This document shows, one piece after another, positions 1 to 7,570 of a stretch of 64,000 bases of DNA (position 1 is its first letter; each line of letters opens with the position of its first letter). Under the pieces are notes generated by a model, which was not told where the DNA came from, made no database searches, and worked only from the letters and a program-made list of their open reading frames with translations. The DNA lies in contig LNDQ01000104.1 of NCBI GenBank assembly GCA_001464695.1, positions 20,366 through 84,365 of the forward strand, given 5' to 3'. This stretch comes from Betaproteobacteria bacterium Ga0077523 (GTDB lineage: Bacteria > Pseudomonadota > Gammaproteobacteria > Burkholderiales > Ga0077523). The translations under genes and the position numbers were made by a program.

Positions 1-1
1 G

Positions 2-244
2 TTCGATGCGCTCGACGCGGCCCAGCTGCGTGCCTTCGTCGACGCCGGGCACCGTGCCGGGCTCGCCGTGGCGCTCGCCGGGTCCATCCGCTTCGATGAC
101 ATCGCGCGCGTGGCTGCAACCGGTGCCGACATCGTCGGCGTGCGCGGGGGCGTGTGCGCTGCGAACGACCGGTCCGCGCGCATCGATCTCGCGCGCGTGC
201 GCCGGTTCACGCAACGCTGCCGAGATTTCGCTCGTGTTGCCTGA
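2..244 (+). CDS. mfnB: (5-formylfuran-3-yl)methyl phosphate synthase, C-terminal part
   Basis: This is the last 80 codons of a gene that begins before the window; the frame is open from base 2 to a TGA at 242-244. The visible end has the family C-terminal pattern: 'LAGSIRFDDI', then 'GADIVGVRGGVC', then a conserved 'R...IDLARV' stretch, as in DUF556/MfnB proteins. MfnB condenses two glyceraldehyde-3-phosphates into the furan precursor of methanofuran. In methylotrophs the product is methylofuran, the carrier used by the Fhc complex encoded at 10.8-15.5 kb. The nearby mfnE, mfnF and mfnD genes support the call. Only the C-terminus can be seen, so active-site lysines cannot be checked. Confidence 0.75.
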   Translation, partial: FDALDAAQLRAFVDAGHRAGLAVALAGSIRFDDIARVAATGADIVGVRGGVCAANDRSARIDLARVRRFTQRCRDFARVA

Positions 245-270
245 GTATTCAGCGGCCTTGATTGAGCCGT

Positions 271-306
271 GCCCAGTCCCTGGACGTATCTCGGGCGGTG
301 GGTGAG
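271..306 (+). repeat. 36-bp intergenic element, copy 1
   Basis: This stretch matches 24035-24070 at 28 of 36 positions, and the last 21 bases match at 20 of 21 (core gggcggtgggtgag). Both copies lie just upstream of a plus-strand gene. Copy 1 runs into the likely start codon of folK. Function unknown; it could be a dispersed repeat or a shared leader element. Confidence 0.35.
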
Positions 307-798
307 TCGGTCGTCCGTGCCTGGGTCGGCCTCGGATCGAACCGGGCCGCGCCGCAGGAACAACTCGCAAGCGCGCTCGCGGCCTTGGGCGCGCTGTCCG
401 ACACCCGGGTCCTGCGGGTTTCGTCGTTTTACCGCACTGCGCCGGTGGGTTACGCGGGCCAGCCGGATTTCATCAACGCGGTTGCTGCGATCGAAACGGG
501 GTTGGGGCCGCGTGCGCTGCTGGACGCGCTGCTGAACATCGAACGCCGGCACGGCCGGGTTCGCACCATTCCAAACGGTCCGCGGACCCTCGATCTCGAT
601 CTGCTGATCCATGGCGACCAACGCATCGACCAAGCCGGGCTGACACTGCCGCACCCGCGCATGCACGAACGTGCCTTCGTGATGGTGCCCCTGGCAGAGA
701 TCGCCCCGGCGCTGGTGCTTCCGGGGCGCGGCACTGCGGCCGATCTGGCGCGAGCGCTCATGGAGTCGCAGCGCGTCGAGCGCATAGAGCCGGGGTGA
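298..798 (+). CDS. folK: 2-amino-4-hydroxy-6-hydroxymethyldihydropteridine pyrophosphokinase (HPPK)
   Basis: The protein has 166 residues, the normal HPPK length. It has the N-terminal 'WVGLGSN' motif, the 'RTLDLDLLIHG' Mg/ATP-binding motif and the 'HPRMHERAFVMVPLAEIAP' C-terminal signature. The enzyme transfers pyrophosphate from ATP to 6-hydroxymethyl-dihydropterin, a step shared by folate and H4MPT synthesis. I chose GTG 298 because it places the conserved strand at the usual distance from the N-terminus; TTG 262 would add 12 residues without family support. Its place directly after mfnB suggests it may serve the C1-cofactor pathway rather than folate only, which is an inference. Confidence 0.9.
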   Translation: MGESVVRAWVGLGSNRAAPQEQLASALAALGALSDTRVLRVSSFYRTAPVGYAGQPDFINAVAAIETGLGPRALLDALLNIERRHGRVRTIPNGPRTLDLDLLIHGDQRIDQAGLTLPHPRMHERAFVMVPLAEIAPALVLPGRGTAADLARALMESQRVERIEPG

Positions 799-802
799 GG
801 TG

Positions 803-864
803 ACGTCCCCCCCGATGGGCCTGCGGCCCTTCCCCCCGAGGGGGCCAGCCCTTTTGTGGGCTGA
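803..864. repeat. GC-rich palindromic repeat (family A)
   Basis: This has the pattern cccccc-gat-gggcc-tgcggccc-ttcccccc-gag-ggggg-ccagccctt-tgtgggctga. The same unit recurs at 28891, 52665 (two tandem units) and 56801. Short inverted arms (cccccc/gggggg, ggcc/ggcc) can form hairpins. It lies between the convergent folK and mfnE genes, where it could act as a two-way transcription stop. Confidence 0.7.
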
Positions 865-879
865 GCTCCGGAGCGCAGG

Positions 880-1464
880 TCAGCGCATCTGATCGAGCGC
901 ATCGTCCGCCCCGGTGGCGATCGACCAGCGAAAGGTCTGTCCTGCGACGTAACGCGGGAAGCTCGGGTCCACGATGCCGGCGGTGGCAAGCCCGGCTGCG
1001 TCCTGTCCCATGCCATCGGGCACGACGCACGACTTCACCACGACCAGACGTGTTGCCGCCACGCGCGCCGCGAGCCATGCGGCGAGGCTGTCGGAAGTCA
1101 CGTCCCAGGTCTGGGCAATTTCGGGAGCCACGGCCACCAGGGCGATGGGTGTCCATACCGGCGTCAGGCCTCCGTTCCAGGCGTCGGCGAACTCCGGCAG
1201 GGTGCTCGCGCAGACGAAGCCAGGCGTTGAATCTGTCAGAACGCGCCCGGACATCTCCATCGCCATCAACGCCAGGCGATGAGCTGTGGCGTCGCTGAAG
1301 CCGAGTTCGGCCTGCCCGGTGCGGACCGCGTCGGCAAAGATGCCACCGCCTGGCACGACGATGTGGCGCGTTCCCGGCGAGCGCGGCCAGCGCTCGAGCA
1401 ATCGCACGGCCGCGTTCGACCGCATCAGGCTGCCGCCGATCTTGACGAGGACGATGTCGCTCAC
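880..1464 (-). CDS. mfnE: Amino-acid-kinase-fold kinase, [5-(aminomethyl)furan-3-yl]methyl phosphate kinase-like
   Basis: The protein has 194 residues and the amino acid kinase fold. It starts with the phosphate-binding strand 'VLVKIGGSLM' and has a second glycine loop 'VVPGGGIFADAVR' about 35 residues later. MfnE phosphorylates the aminomethylfuran intermediate of methanofuran synthesis. GTG 1464 overlaps the TGA of mfnF (GTGA), so the two are translationally coupled. Together with mfnF and mfnD it forms a three-gene minus-strand operon next to mfnB. The specific substrate is inferred from family and context; the kinase fold itself is clear. Confidence 0.75.
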   Translation of the reverse strand: MSDIVLVKIGGSLMRSNAAVRLLERWPRSPGTRHIVVPGGGIFADAVRTGQAELGFSDATAHRLALMAMEMSGRVLTDSTPGFVCASTLPEFADAWNGGLTPVWTPIALVAVAPEIAQTWDVTSDSLAAWLAARVAATRLVVVKSCVVPDGMGQDAAGLATAGIVDPSFPRYVAGQTFRWSIATGADDALDQMR

Positions 1465-2486
1465 GTCGCATCCAGTGCCAGGCGGGCGACCGCGTACGCC
1501 GGCCCGCAGACGTCCACCGCATTCGCATCGTCGGCAGCAACGCCGGCCAGGGTGGCGAATGTGATGAAGCGCCGGCCGAGTCGTGCCGCGAGCTTGGCCG
1601 CGAGAAAGCGCCCGACGCCGAGCCCCACCACCGGCGCATCGGCCGGGATGCAATTGCGCGCCAACTGGCGCTCGCAGGCCTCCAGAAGCAACTGTTCCTG
1701 GGCGCGTGCGAACCAGGCCGCGAGGGCGACCCATTGGGATACGGTAGCGTCCGCAGCATCCAGCCCGACCATGCGCGCGAGCCGTGCGGTGCTTTCCGCT
1801 GGCGATTTTCCGCGCCCGTCTGCCGTGTCCGCGTGGTCGAACGCGGCGTCGAGTTCACCCGAGATCCGGTACACGTCGGCCGAGGTGGCGAAGTACTCCG
1901 CCATGACGCCCACGTCGCGGCCCCCGAAGGGGACACGCTGGGCCAGCGCCATCAACGGCGTGCGGACGACACCGGAGTAGACCAGCGTCCGTGCGGCGAG
2001 CCGGTCGTGGTCGTTTTGCGACGGGTCGACCGGCGTTCCGTTGGCCACCAGCATGAGGTCCGTGGTGGTGCTGCCGACGTCGAGCACCAGCGCAGCGTCG
2101 ACGAGTCGCGCCGCCAGCAGCAGGGTCGCGCGCCAATTGGCGGATGCGACGTCGTGCCAGCGCGTGCGTGCGACATCCGTGCCGGTGAATCCGGTACCGG
2201 CGAACACCATCGCATCGCGCCGGGCGACGACACGCTCGAAGGTGTCCAGGATGGCGGCCACGCCGGCGGCACGATTCGGGAAATGGTCCACCAGCTCGCC
2301 CGTCATGGTGAGCGCGTGGCGGTGCGTGTGCGCATCGCCCGCTCCCAGTGCACGCAAGGCCTCGGCGAGTTGGTCGGAGCCAAGCCAAAGGCGGCACGGT
2401 GTCTGCACCGCTCGCACCAGGTGCCCTTGTTCGTCGAGGGCTGCGAGCTTGACGTGTGCCCCGCCGAGGTCCCACCCGAGGATCAT
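1461..2486 (-). CDS. mfnF: Hydantoinase/oxoprolinase-like methylofuran synthase MfnF
   Basis: The 341-residue protein belongs to the ASKHA (actin-like ATPase) hydantoinase-A-related family. It begins with a phosphate-1 loop, 'GWDLGGAHVKLA', and has a second, 'LVLDVGSTTTDLMLV', near residue 145. A late glycine motif, 'VVGLGVGRFLAAKLA', lies near residue 285. In archaea MfnF joins the aminomethylfuran diphosphate to the tyramine-glutamate moiety. ATG 2486 lies 21 bp after the mfnD stop, and its own stop overlaps the mfnE start. The name rests on fold, length and the company of mfnB, mfnD and mfnE. Confidence 0.75.
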   Translation of the reverse strand: MILGWDLGGAHVKLAALDEQGHLVRAVQTPCRLWLGSDQLAEALRALGAGDAHTHRHALTMTGELVDHFPNRAAGVAAILDTFERVVARRDAMVFAGTGFTGTDVARTRWHDVASANWRATLLLAARLVDAALVLDVGSTTTDLMLVANGTPVDPSQNDHDRLAARTLVYSGVVRTPLMALAQRVPFGGRDVGVMAEYFATSADVYRISGELDAAFDHADTADGRGKSPAESTARLARMVGLDAADATVSQWVALAAWFARAQEQLLLEACERQLARNCIPADAPVVGLGVGRFLAAKLAARLGRRFITFATLAGVAADDANAVDVCGPAYAVARLALDAT

Positions 2487-2507
2487 CGGAATGCGTGCCC
2501 GAGCCCG

Positions 2508-3500
2508 TCAGGCCGGCAGTTCGACGTCGATGCTGGTGTTGCCGCGCATGGGCATTTCGAAGGCCCCCTCGTCGCCCAGAAGATCGAGCACGAGCTTGGC
2601 CGGATTGACGCCGAGTGCGGCGCGCAGCCCGACCCAGGAGGTCGTGAGGCGCGGATTGACGTCGACCACCCGCGGGCCGTCCTCCGACAGGATGAGGTCG
2701 ATGCCGAAATACCCGGCGAGCCCCGGCATGGCCCGGGCTACCCGCACGACGAGTGCGGCAAATGCACCGTCCTCGTCCGGCAGGGCGTTCACCTGGGTTC
2801 CGGTGTAGGTGAACACGCCGTCGCGCACGTGCACGCGCTGCCGATTGACGCAAAGGAGCCAGCCGATGCCATCTCGGGCGAGCGCACACAGGCTGAGCGG
2901 TTCACCGCCGACGTAGGGCTGCACGACGAAACGGGCAGCGTCGGGCCGCGACGCGATCCAGCGCCGTGCATGATCGGCCTGCGCGAACAGCCGCGTATGT
3001 TCGCAACCGCAGCCGTCGTCGGGCTTGGCGACCCACGGGCCGCCGAAGGACGAGTGCGGTTCGTCCGGCCGGAACGTCGGCACCGAGGCGATGCCGTTCT
3101 GAGTGAAGAGGCGATGGGTCTCGCGCTTGCTGGACGCGATGTGGATCGTCTCCGGGGCACTGCCGAGCAGGCGCTGGCCGGCATCCAGCACGGACTGCGA
3201 CAGGCGCTCCAGTTCGCCACCGGTTTCCGGGGCGATCGGCCAAACGGCGTCCGACGACTCGATCAACGCACGCTTGGCGGCGCGCCAGCGCGGCGCATCG
3301 CGCACGATCTCGGACTGGGTGGCTGCCACCGGCGGTGCCACCCGGTGGTCATAGAGCGTCATGACCTGAACGCCCGGCACTCGCACCAGGTCACGCACCA
3401 GTGCATCGCGCATCATGCGGCCTTCCAGCGCGAGCGAGGCGGGGAGCGATCCGCCGAGCATACCCCCCCCGGTGATATGCTCGTACGCGAAGATGTTCAT
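2508..3500 (-). CDS. mfnD: ATP-grasp ligase, tyramine-L-glutamate ligase-like
   Basis: The 330-residue ATP-grasp protein starts 'MNIFAYEHITGGG'. The ATP-grasp core shows 'PWVAKPDDGCGCEHTRLF', then 'FVVQPYVGGEPLSLCAL', and the metal-binding 'PRVVDVNPRLTTSWVGL' near the C-terminus. MfnD makes the amide between tyramine and glutamate in methanofuran-type cofactors. I chose ATG 3500 because it begins at the first conserved strand; an upstream ATG would add 22 non-conserved residues. The gene heads the mfnD-mfnF-mfnE operon and is divergent from the HisA-like gene, with only 18 bp between starts, so promoters must lie inside coding sequence or be very compact. Confidence 0.75.
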   Translation of the reverse strand: MNIFAYEHITGGGMLGGSLPASLALEGRMMRDALVRDLVRVPGVQVMTLYDHRVAPPVAATQSEIVRDAPRWRAAKRALIESSDAVWPIAPETGGELERLSQSVLDAGQRLLGSAPETIHIASSKRETHRLFTQNGIASVPTFRPDEPHSSFGGPWVAKPDDGCGCEHTRLFAQADHARRWIASRPDAARFVVQPYVGGEPLSLCALARDGIGWLLCVNRQRVHVRDGVFTYTGTQVNALPDEDGAFAALVVRVARAMPGLAGYFGIDLILSEDGPRVVDVNPRLTTSWVGLRAALGVNPAKLVLDLLGDEGAFEMPMRGNTSIDVELPA

Positions 3501-3518
3501 CGAACGTTCCGGTGGCGC

Positions 3519-4220
3519 GTGTTCGTCGTTCCTGTGATCGATCTGAAGGGCGGCCGCGTGGTGCATGCGCGGCGGGGCGAGCGGTCATCCTATCATCCGC
3601 TCGAGACACCGCTGGCGCGTTCGAGCCACCCCCTCGACGTGGTGCGCGGCCTGCTTGCCGTGGCGCCGTTTCGCGCCATGTACGTGGCGGATCTGGATGC
3701 CATCGGCGGTGCCGGTAGCCACGCCGACTTCGTACGCACGTTGCGTGCCGAATATCCCGCTCTCGAGGTGTGGGTGGACGCCGGCTGCCGCGATGCGGCG
3801 GCGCTCGGGGCGTGGCTGGCGCCGGGGCTGGTGCCCGTGATCGGCACGGAAAGCCTGCCGTCGGCGGCGGCGCTCGCTGCCATGCTGGCCGTCTGTCCGG
3901 CCGCCATGCTGTCGCTCGACTCGCGCGAGGAGGCCCTGCTGGGACCACCGGAGGTGTTCGCGCAGCCGCAACTATGGCCGGCGAGCGTGATCGTGATGAC
4001 CCTCGAGCGGGTCGGCGCCGGCACGGGCCCGGCCGCCGATCGGCTGCGCGCCATCCGCGCCGCTGCGCCGGATTGTCGCGTGATAGCGGCGGGCGGGGTG
4101 CGCGACGCCCAGGACCTCGAAACGCTGGAAGCCCTGGGGATACACGCCGCACTGGTGGCGAGCGCGATCCACGACGGCAGCCTGGATCGCTCGACCCTCG
4201 CCCGTTTCGCGGGCCGCTAG
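3519..4220 (+). CDS. HisA/HisF-like TIM-barrel protein of the C1-cofactor island
   Basis: The 233-residue (beta/alpha)8 barrel opens with the HisA-type strand 'VPVIDLKGGRVVHARRGER'. It continues with 'MYVADLDAIGG' and ends with a phosphate-binding strand/loop, 'DCRVIAAGGVRDAQDLETL'. HisA itself isomerises ProFAR in histidine synthesis, but no other his genes are here. Homologous HisA-like genes are found in methylotroph H4MPT/methylofuran islands with no firmly known reaction. GTG 3519 is the only start near the first strand. The gene converges with fae (25 bp apart). Most likely it acts in methylofuran or H4MPT assembly (inference). Confidence 0.6.
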   Translation: MFVVPVIDLKGGRVVHARRGERSSYHPLETPLARSSHPLDVVRGLLAVAPFRAMYVADLDAIGGAGSHADFVRTLRAEYPALEVWVDAGCRDAAALGAWLAPGLVPVIGTESLPSAAALAAMLAVCPAAMLSLDSREEALLGPPEVFAQPQLWPASVIVMTLERVGAGTGPAADRLRAIRAAAPDCRVIAAGGVRDAQDLETLEALGIHAALVASAIHDGSLDRSTLARFAGR

Positions 4221-4245
4221 CGCGGCGGCCCGGAAACGGTGCTGC

Positions 4246-4755
4246 CTACTTCGGCGAGAACGGGTGCTTGGCCGAGGCCCGCTTTGCCGTGACTTCCGAC
4301 GGTTGCGGATCACCGCGCACCGCGCGCTCGATCGACTCCTTCACCGCCTTGTAGTTGTAGTCGTAGATCTTGGCGTCGTCCGCCGCTTCCCAGTGAATGA
4401 ACACGCCGACGCAAACGAACACGTCATTGGCTTCGTCCTGGGGAATGGTGCCCTCGGCCACACAGTCAGCCACCGCACGTGCGACTGCCGCCTGCGCCGG
4501 GCCGAACATCTGCACCGCCTGCTTCGCGCCCTTGATGGTGACCTTGTTGAACATCACCGTGTTGGGCTTGCACATGAGGTTCGGTGCGATGACCGCGAGC
4601 AGCGACGTGAAGCCGTCCTTGTTGTTGGTGAGGCAATTGGCGAATGCAGTCTCGGCAGCGCTGCCGCGCGGCCCCAGGATCAGGTCGATGTGCGCGACCT
4701 CGTTGCCATCGCCGACCAGCGATTCGCCGACCATCAGTTTGTTGATCTTTGCCAT
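4246..4755 (-). CDS. fae: Formaldehyde-activating enzyme
   Basis: The 169-residue protein is very close to known Fae in length and sequence ('[18 protein letters not shown]...GPRGS'). His22 in 'VAHIDL' matches the catalytic histidine of the family. The 'HPFSPK'-type C-terminus and the '[11 protein letters not shown]' segment are also typical. Fae condenses formaldehyde with H4MPT to methylene-H4MPT in the cytoplasm. ATG 4755 has a strong ribosome-binding site (ggaggag) 5-6 bases upstream. It is the last gene of the minus-strand series that starts with beta-RFAP synthase, but an 81-bp gap in front suggests an additional promoter. Confidence 0.97.
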   Translation of the reverse strand: MAKINKLMVGESLVGDGNEVAHIDLILGPRGSAAETAFANCLTNNKDGFTSLLAVIAPNLMCKPNTVMFNKVTIKGAKQAVQMFGPAQAAVARAVADCVAEGTIPQDEANDVFVCVGVFIHWEAADDAKIYDYNYKAVKESIERAVRGDPQPSEVTAKRASAKHPFSPK

Positions 4756-4788
4756 GGTTCTCCTCCGTTCTCGTCGTGGTTGAACAGC

Positions 4789-4838
4789 CAACGGTTCGAG
4801 GACACTCCTACCCCATCGTGCGCGCGAGACAACGGTTC
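4789..4838 (-). promoter_or_regulatory. Direct 9-mer repeats upstream of fae
   Basis: The 9-mer caacggttc (gaaccgttg on the gene strand) occurs at 4789-4797 and again at 4830-4838, 41 bp apart (about four helical turns), in the 81-bp gap before fae. The spacing suits a pair of regulator sites on one face of the helix. No regulator is known; two 9-mers could also arise by chance. Confidence 0.3.
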
Positions 4839-5679
4839 AGTCGCCGGTGGTTCTCCAACCCCATGCATCTTCCAGCAAGCCTGCGAACAGCGTCGCCACG
4901 GTGAGATCGGCACTGGTGCCCGGGTTGATCCCCTGCGCCTTGAGGTCGCCGTCCCACGAGCACAATCGTGCCTGGAATGCCCTGCTACTGGACGCGTCGC
5001 GGACGACGCGCGCCGCTTCCTCACGCAGGGCTACCGCACGGCCCGGTCCCAGTTTGCGCAGTACATGCGAGTCCGGGTAGCGGCTGAGGAACGCCAAGAA
5101 TACCTCAGTTGTGCTCTGGCGCCAGTCGAGTCCGCGCCTGCGCCCTGCTGCGAGAGCAGCGTGTCCGGTGCCGAGCACGTCTGCATAGCCACCGGCGTAT
5201 TGCGCTGCAATGAAATCGCGTGGTGCGGCTTCACGCATGGCTTCGAGCAGCGTCACCCGTGCCGGTGCGTGCACGTCGTGGCGATCGCTATGGCCCAGTC
5301 CGCCGGGGCGCGCCAGGCGGATGGCCGCGAACGCCTGCTCCGCGTCGTCGACCGTCAGGGCGGCGAGCGTTTCGGCGAGGGTGCCACCGGGCGACAGCGC
5401 GGCGTGCGCGAGCGGTGCGGCAAGCAGCACGATGCCGAGGTTGGTGTTGGTGCCGACCGCAGCCTGCGTGGCCTCGATGGCGCCGAGGATGCGTTGTCCG
5501 ACCGTGGATCGCGGCGCGGCGAGCGCCGGCGCAGCCGCTCGCGCACTCGCGATGAACTGGGCCACCGACAGGCCGTGCCCCGCCCCGTGGAAGCCGACGC
5601 TGCCGGGTTTGAGTGCGCTCACGTCCAGTAGACACGCGTCGACGAAGGCCTGCGCGACGATGGCGGACGCTAGCCCCAT
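4837..5679 (-). CDS. CitG/MdcB-like triphosphoribosyl-dephospho-CoA synthase family protein
   Basis: The 280-residue protein has the CitG fold signatures: 'ALLDVSALKPGSVGFHGAGHGL'-like start, 'TNTNLGIVLLAAPL', and 'INPGTSADLTVATLFAG' at the C-terminus. CitG/MdcB attach a ribosyl group to dephospho-CoA, but no citrate or malonate decarboxylase is here. Related genes are conserved in methylotroph H4MPT islands; H4MPT carries a ribosyl-phosphate-derived side chain, so a role in that side chain is an inference. ATG 5679 shares one base with the TGA of the upstream ATP-grasp gene (TGATG), so translation is coupled. Confidence 0.7.
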   Translation of the reverse strand: MGLASAIVAQAFVDACLLDVSALKPGSVGFHGAGHGLSVAQFIASARAAAPALAAPRSTVGQRILGAIEATQAAVGTNTNLGIVLLAAPLAHAALSPGGTLAETLAALTVDDAEQAFAAIRLARPGGLGHSDRHDVHAPARVTLLEAMREAAPRDFIAAQYAGGYADVLGTGHAALAAGRRRGLDWRQSTTEVFLAFLSRYPDSHVLRKLGPGRAVALREEAARVVRDASSSRAFQARLCSWDGDLKAQGINPGTSADLTVATLFAGLLEDAWGWRTTGD

Positions 5680-6596
5680 CAGCGCGCCGCCGAATGGGCG
5701 AGTGCGAGGTGACGATCGTGGAAATGGCGTGCCAGCCGCTGCGCGATGTCCTCGGTGCTCACCGACTGCAGACCTTTCCAGGCGGGGATGCCGTTCACCT
5801 CGATCACCAGGGGAGTGCCGTCCGCGGTGCGCATCAGATCGACGCCTGCGTAGTCGGCACCGACAGCGGCCACGGCGCGTTCGGCGAGGCGGCACAGATC
5901 CGCTTCGAGCGCTACGGCGTCGCAGCGCGCGCCCAGCGCGACGTTGTGGACCCAGTCGGCACCTTGCCGGGTCATGGCCGCGACCGATCGGCCACCGATC
6001 ACGAACACGCGATAGTCGCGTCCGCCGTCCGCGGCCGGCTCCACGAAGCGCTGTAGATAGTAGACGCCCTGGACCGTCGCGGGGTCCGGCAGGGAATCGC
6101 CGACACCGAGGCGCAACAGGCCTTTGCCTTGCGAGCCGAACAGCGGCTTCAGCACCACGCGGTGGCCGGCGGCGGTCTCGCGCATGAGGATCGCGCGCGC
6201 TTGCGCCACCGATTCGGTCACCCAGGTGGGCGGGGTCGAGATGCCGGCATGCCGCAACAGCATCGAGGTCATGGACTTGTCCACGGTGCGTTCGACCGCG
6301 CGCGCGGAGTTGCAGACCGGGATGCCCCATTCGGCGAGCGCGTGCAGCAGGCCGAGGCGCAGCGTGACCTGCTCGAAGCTGCCGGCGGCAATCTCGCGCA
6401 CCAGCACGCCGTCGGGCAGTGCGTTCTCGAAACCGGGCATCACGATGCCCCAGCGATTCGCTTCCAGGTCGACCCTGCACTGCCCGAGCGAGACGACGCG
6501 TGTCTCGAGACCCAAGGTGGCGAAGGCGCGGGCGAGCCGTCGTCCGTGCCAGCCTGGGGTGTCGGTGGCGATCGCGATCGCGCGCGCGCCGCTCAC
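5679..6596 (-). CDS. RimK-like ATP-grasp ligase of the H4MPT island (first)
   Basis: The 305-residue ATP-grasp protein resembles RimK/MptN-type amino-acid ligases. Core motifs are 'VDKSMTSMLLRHAGISTPPTW', 'VVLKPLFGSQGKGL' (phosphate-binding loop), 'YLQRFVEP...DYRVFVIGG' and the Mg-binding 'PLVIEVNGIPAWKGLQ'. Such ligases add glutamate to cofactor tails. Methylofuran of methylotrophs carries a long polyglutamate tail, so this is a candidate tail ligase (inference). GTG 6596 overlaps the mch stop (GTGA). The order mch-ATP-grasp is typical of methylotroph islands. Confidence 0.7.
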   Translation of the reverse strand: MSGARAIAIATDTPGWHGRRLARAFATLGLETRVVSLGQCRVDLEANRWGIVMPGFENALPDGVLVREIAAGSFEQVTLRLGLLHALAEWGIPVCNSARAVERTVDKSMTSMLLRHAGISTPPTWVTESVAQARAILMRETAAGHRVVLKPLFGSQGKGLLRLGVGDSLPDPATVQGVYYLQRFVEPAADGGRDYRVFVIGGRSVAAMTRQGADWVHNVALGARCDAVALEADLCRLAERAVAAVGADYAGVDLMRTADGTPLVIEVNGIPAWKGLQSVSTEDIAQRLARHFHDRHLALAHSAAR

Positions 6597-7570
6597 TTCG
6601 CGAACGATTCCCGCAGTCGATCCAGATCGCGTCGTCCGGCCTCGAACACGGCGCCGGTGCCGAGGTTGCACACCCGCACTTCCGCCGGTGCGAACAGGAG
6701 CGGGTCGATCTTGTAGAAGTCGTAGCCGTAGTCCTTGAAGATGCGCGCGAACGGCTTGCCGTAGTCGCGCGAGGCCGAGGCCGGCAGCGCGTCGGCCAGC
6801 GTCCGCGCCGCATCGTCGGTGGTGTCGACGAACAACGTGGTGTGACCGCCGAACAGGATCGCGTCGTTGGTGCGACCCATCGCCGTCACGAAGTCTGGCG
6901 CCGGGGGCGGCAGCGGTGCCCAGCCGGCGCCGTCCACGATGGCGGCGAGGGGAAAGCCGAGGGTGTGCGCCTTGTGCAGCGCCACTTCCAGCACGCGCGC
7001 GACGATCTGCACGGTTCCGGCGAGGCTGCGGGTGGGTGTCAGGATGAACGCGATGCGCTCCACGTCGAGCCCGCAATCGCGCGCGACCTTCTCGATCACG
7101 GTCGCAGGGGGCGGCCGCTCCACCTCGAGCACGAACACGGCCCGATCGGCCCGGTCGGCATAGCCCAATTGGTCGAACAACGCTTCGCGGCGGGCCAGCG
7201 CGCGGCCGGGTCCCGAAGCGAGCGCGCGGAACGCATCGCGGCCATCACCCTCGGCGATGCTCCAGCCGGCGTACTGGCTCGCCAGGCACGCGAGGACCGG
7301 ATCGGCGCTGTGTACGTGCACCTGGGTGGTGCCTTCGCCGGGTACGAGCGTGACGGTGCCGAGCCCGCCCATGCAGATCTCGGCGATCCGGCGGCCGGCC
7401 TCGAGACCGCCGCGCATGTCGATCCCGGCGTCGATCAGGGTCGCGCCGCGCGCGCTCCGCGCGAGACCGAGGCGCAGCGTGGTCGCCGAGCCGATCAGCG
7501 CATCCACCAGTGGTGCGGCGAGACCGTTGACGCTCGGCCGGGTGGCGAAGGGCGGTTCCGCTTCGTTCAC
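6593..7570 (-). CDS. mch: Methenyl-H4MPT cyclohydrolase
   Basis: The 325-residue protein matches Mch in length and in conserved stretches: 'GGLEAGRRIAEICMGGLG', 'DPVLACLASQYAGWSI', 'GRTNDAILFGGHTTLFVD', and 'DYGYDFYKIDP.LFAPAEV' near the C-terminus. It hydrolyses methenyl-H4MPT to 5-formyl-H4MPT, the step between MtdB and Fhc. ATG 7570 overlaps the stop of the upstream ATP-grasp gene (ATGA), and its own stop overlaps the next ATP-grasp start. It is cytoplasmic. Confidence 0.96.
   Translation of the reverse strand: MNEAEPPFATRPSVNGLAAPLVDALIGSATTLRLGLARSARGATLIDAGIDMRGGLEAGRRIAEICMGGLGTVTLVPGEGTTQVHVHSADPVLACLASQYAGWSIAEGDGRDAFRALASGPGRALARREALFDQLGYADRADRAVFVLEVERPPPATVIEKVARDCGLDVERIAFILTPTRSLAGTVQIVARVLEVALHKAHTLGFPLAAIVDGAGWAPLPPPAPDFVTAMGRTNDAILFGGHTTLFVDTTDDAARTLADALPASASRDYGKPFARIFKDYGYDFYKIDPLLFAPAEVRVCNLGTGAVFEAGRRDLDRLRESFAK

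Noticed and set aside
1734..4220. An 828-codon plus-strand frame covering mfnF and mfnD
   Set aside because: Only its end (from 3519) encodes a recognisable protein; the rest is antisense to two well-supported genes.
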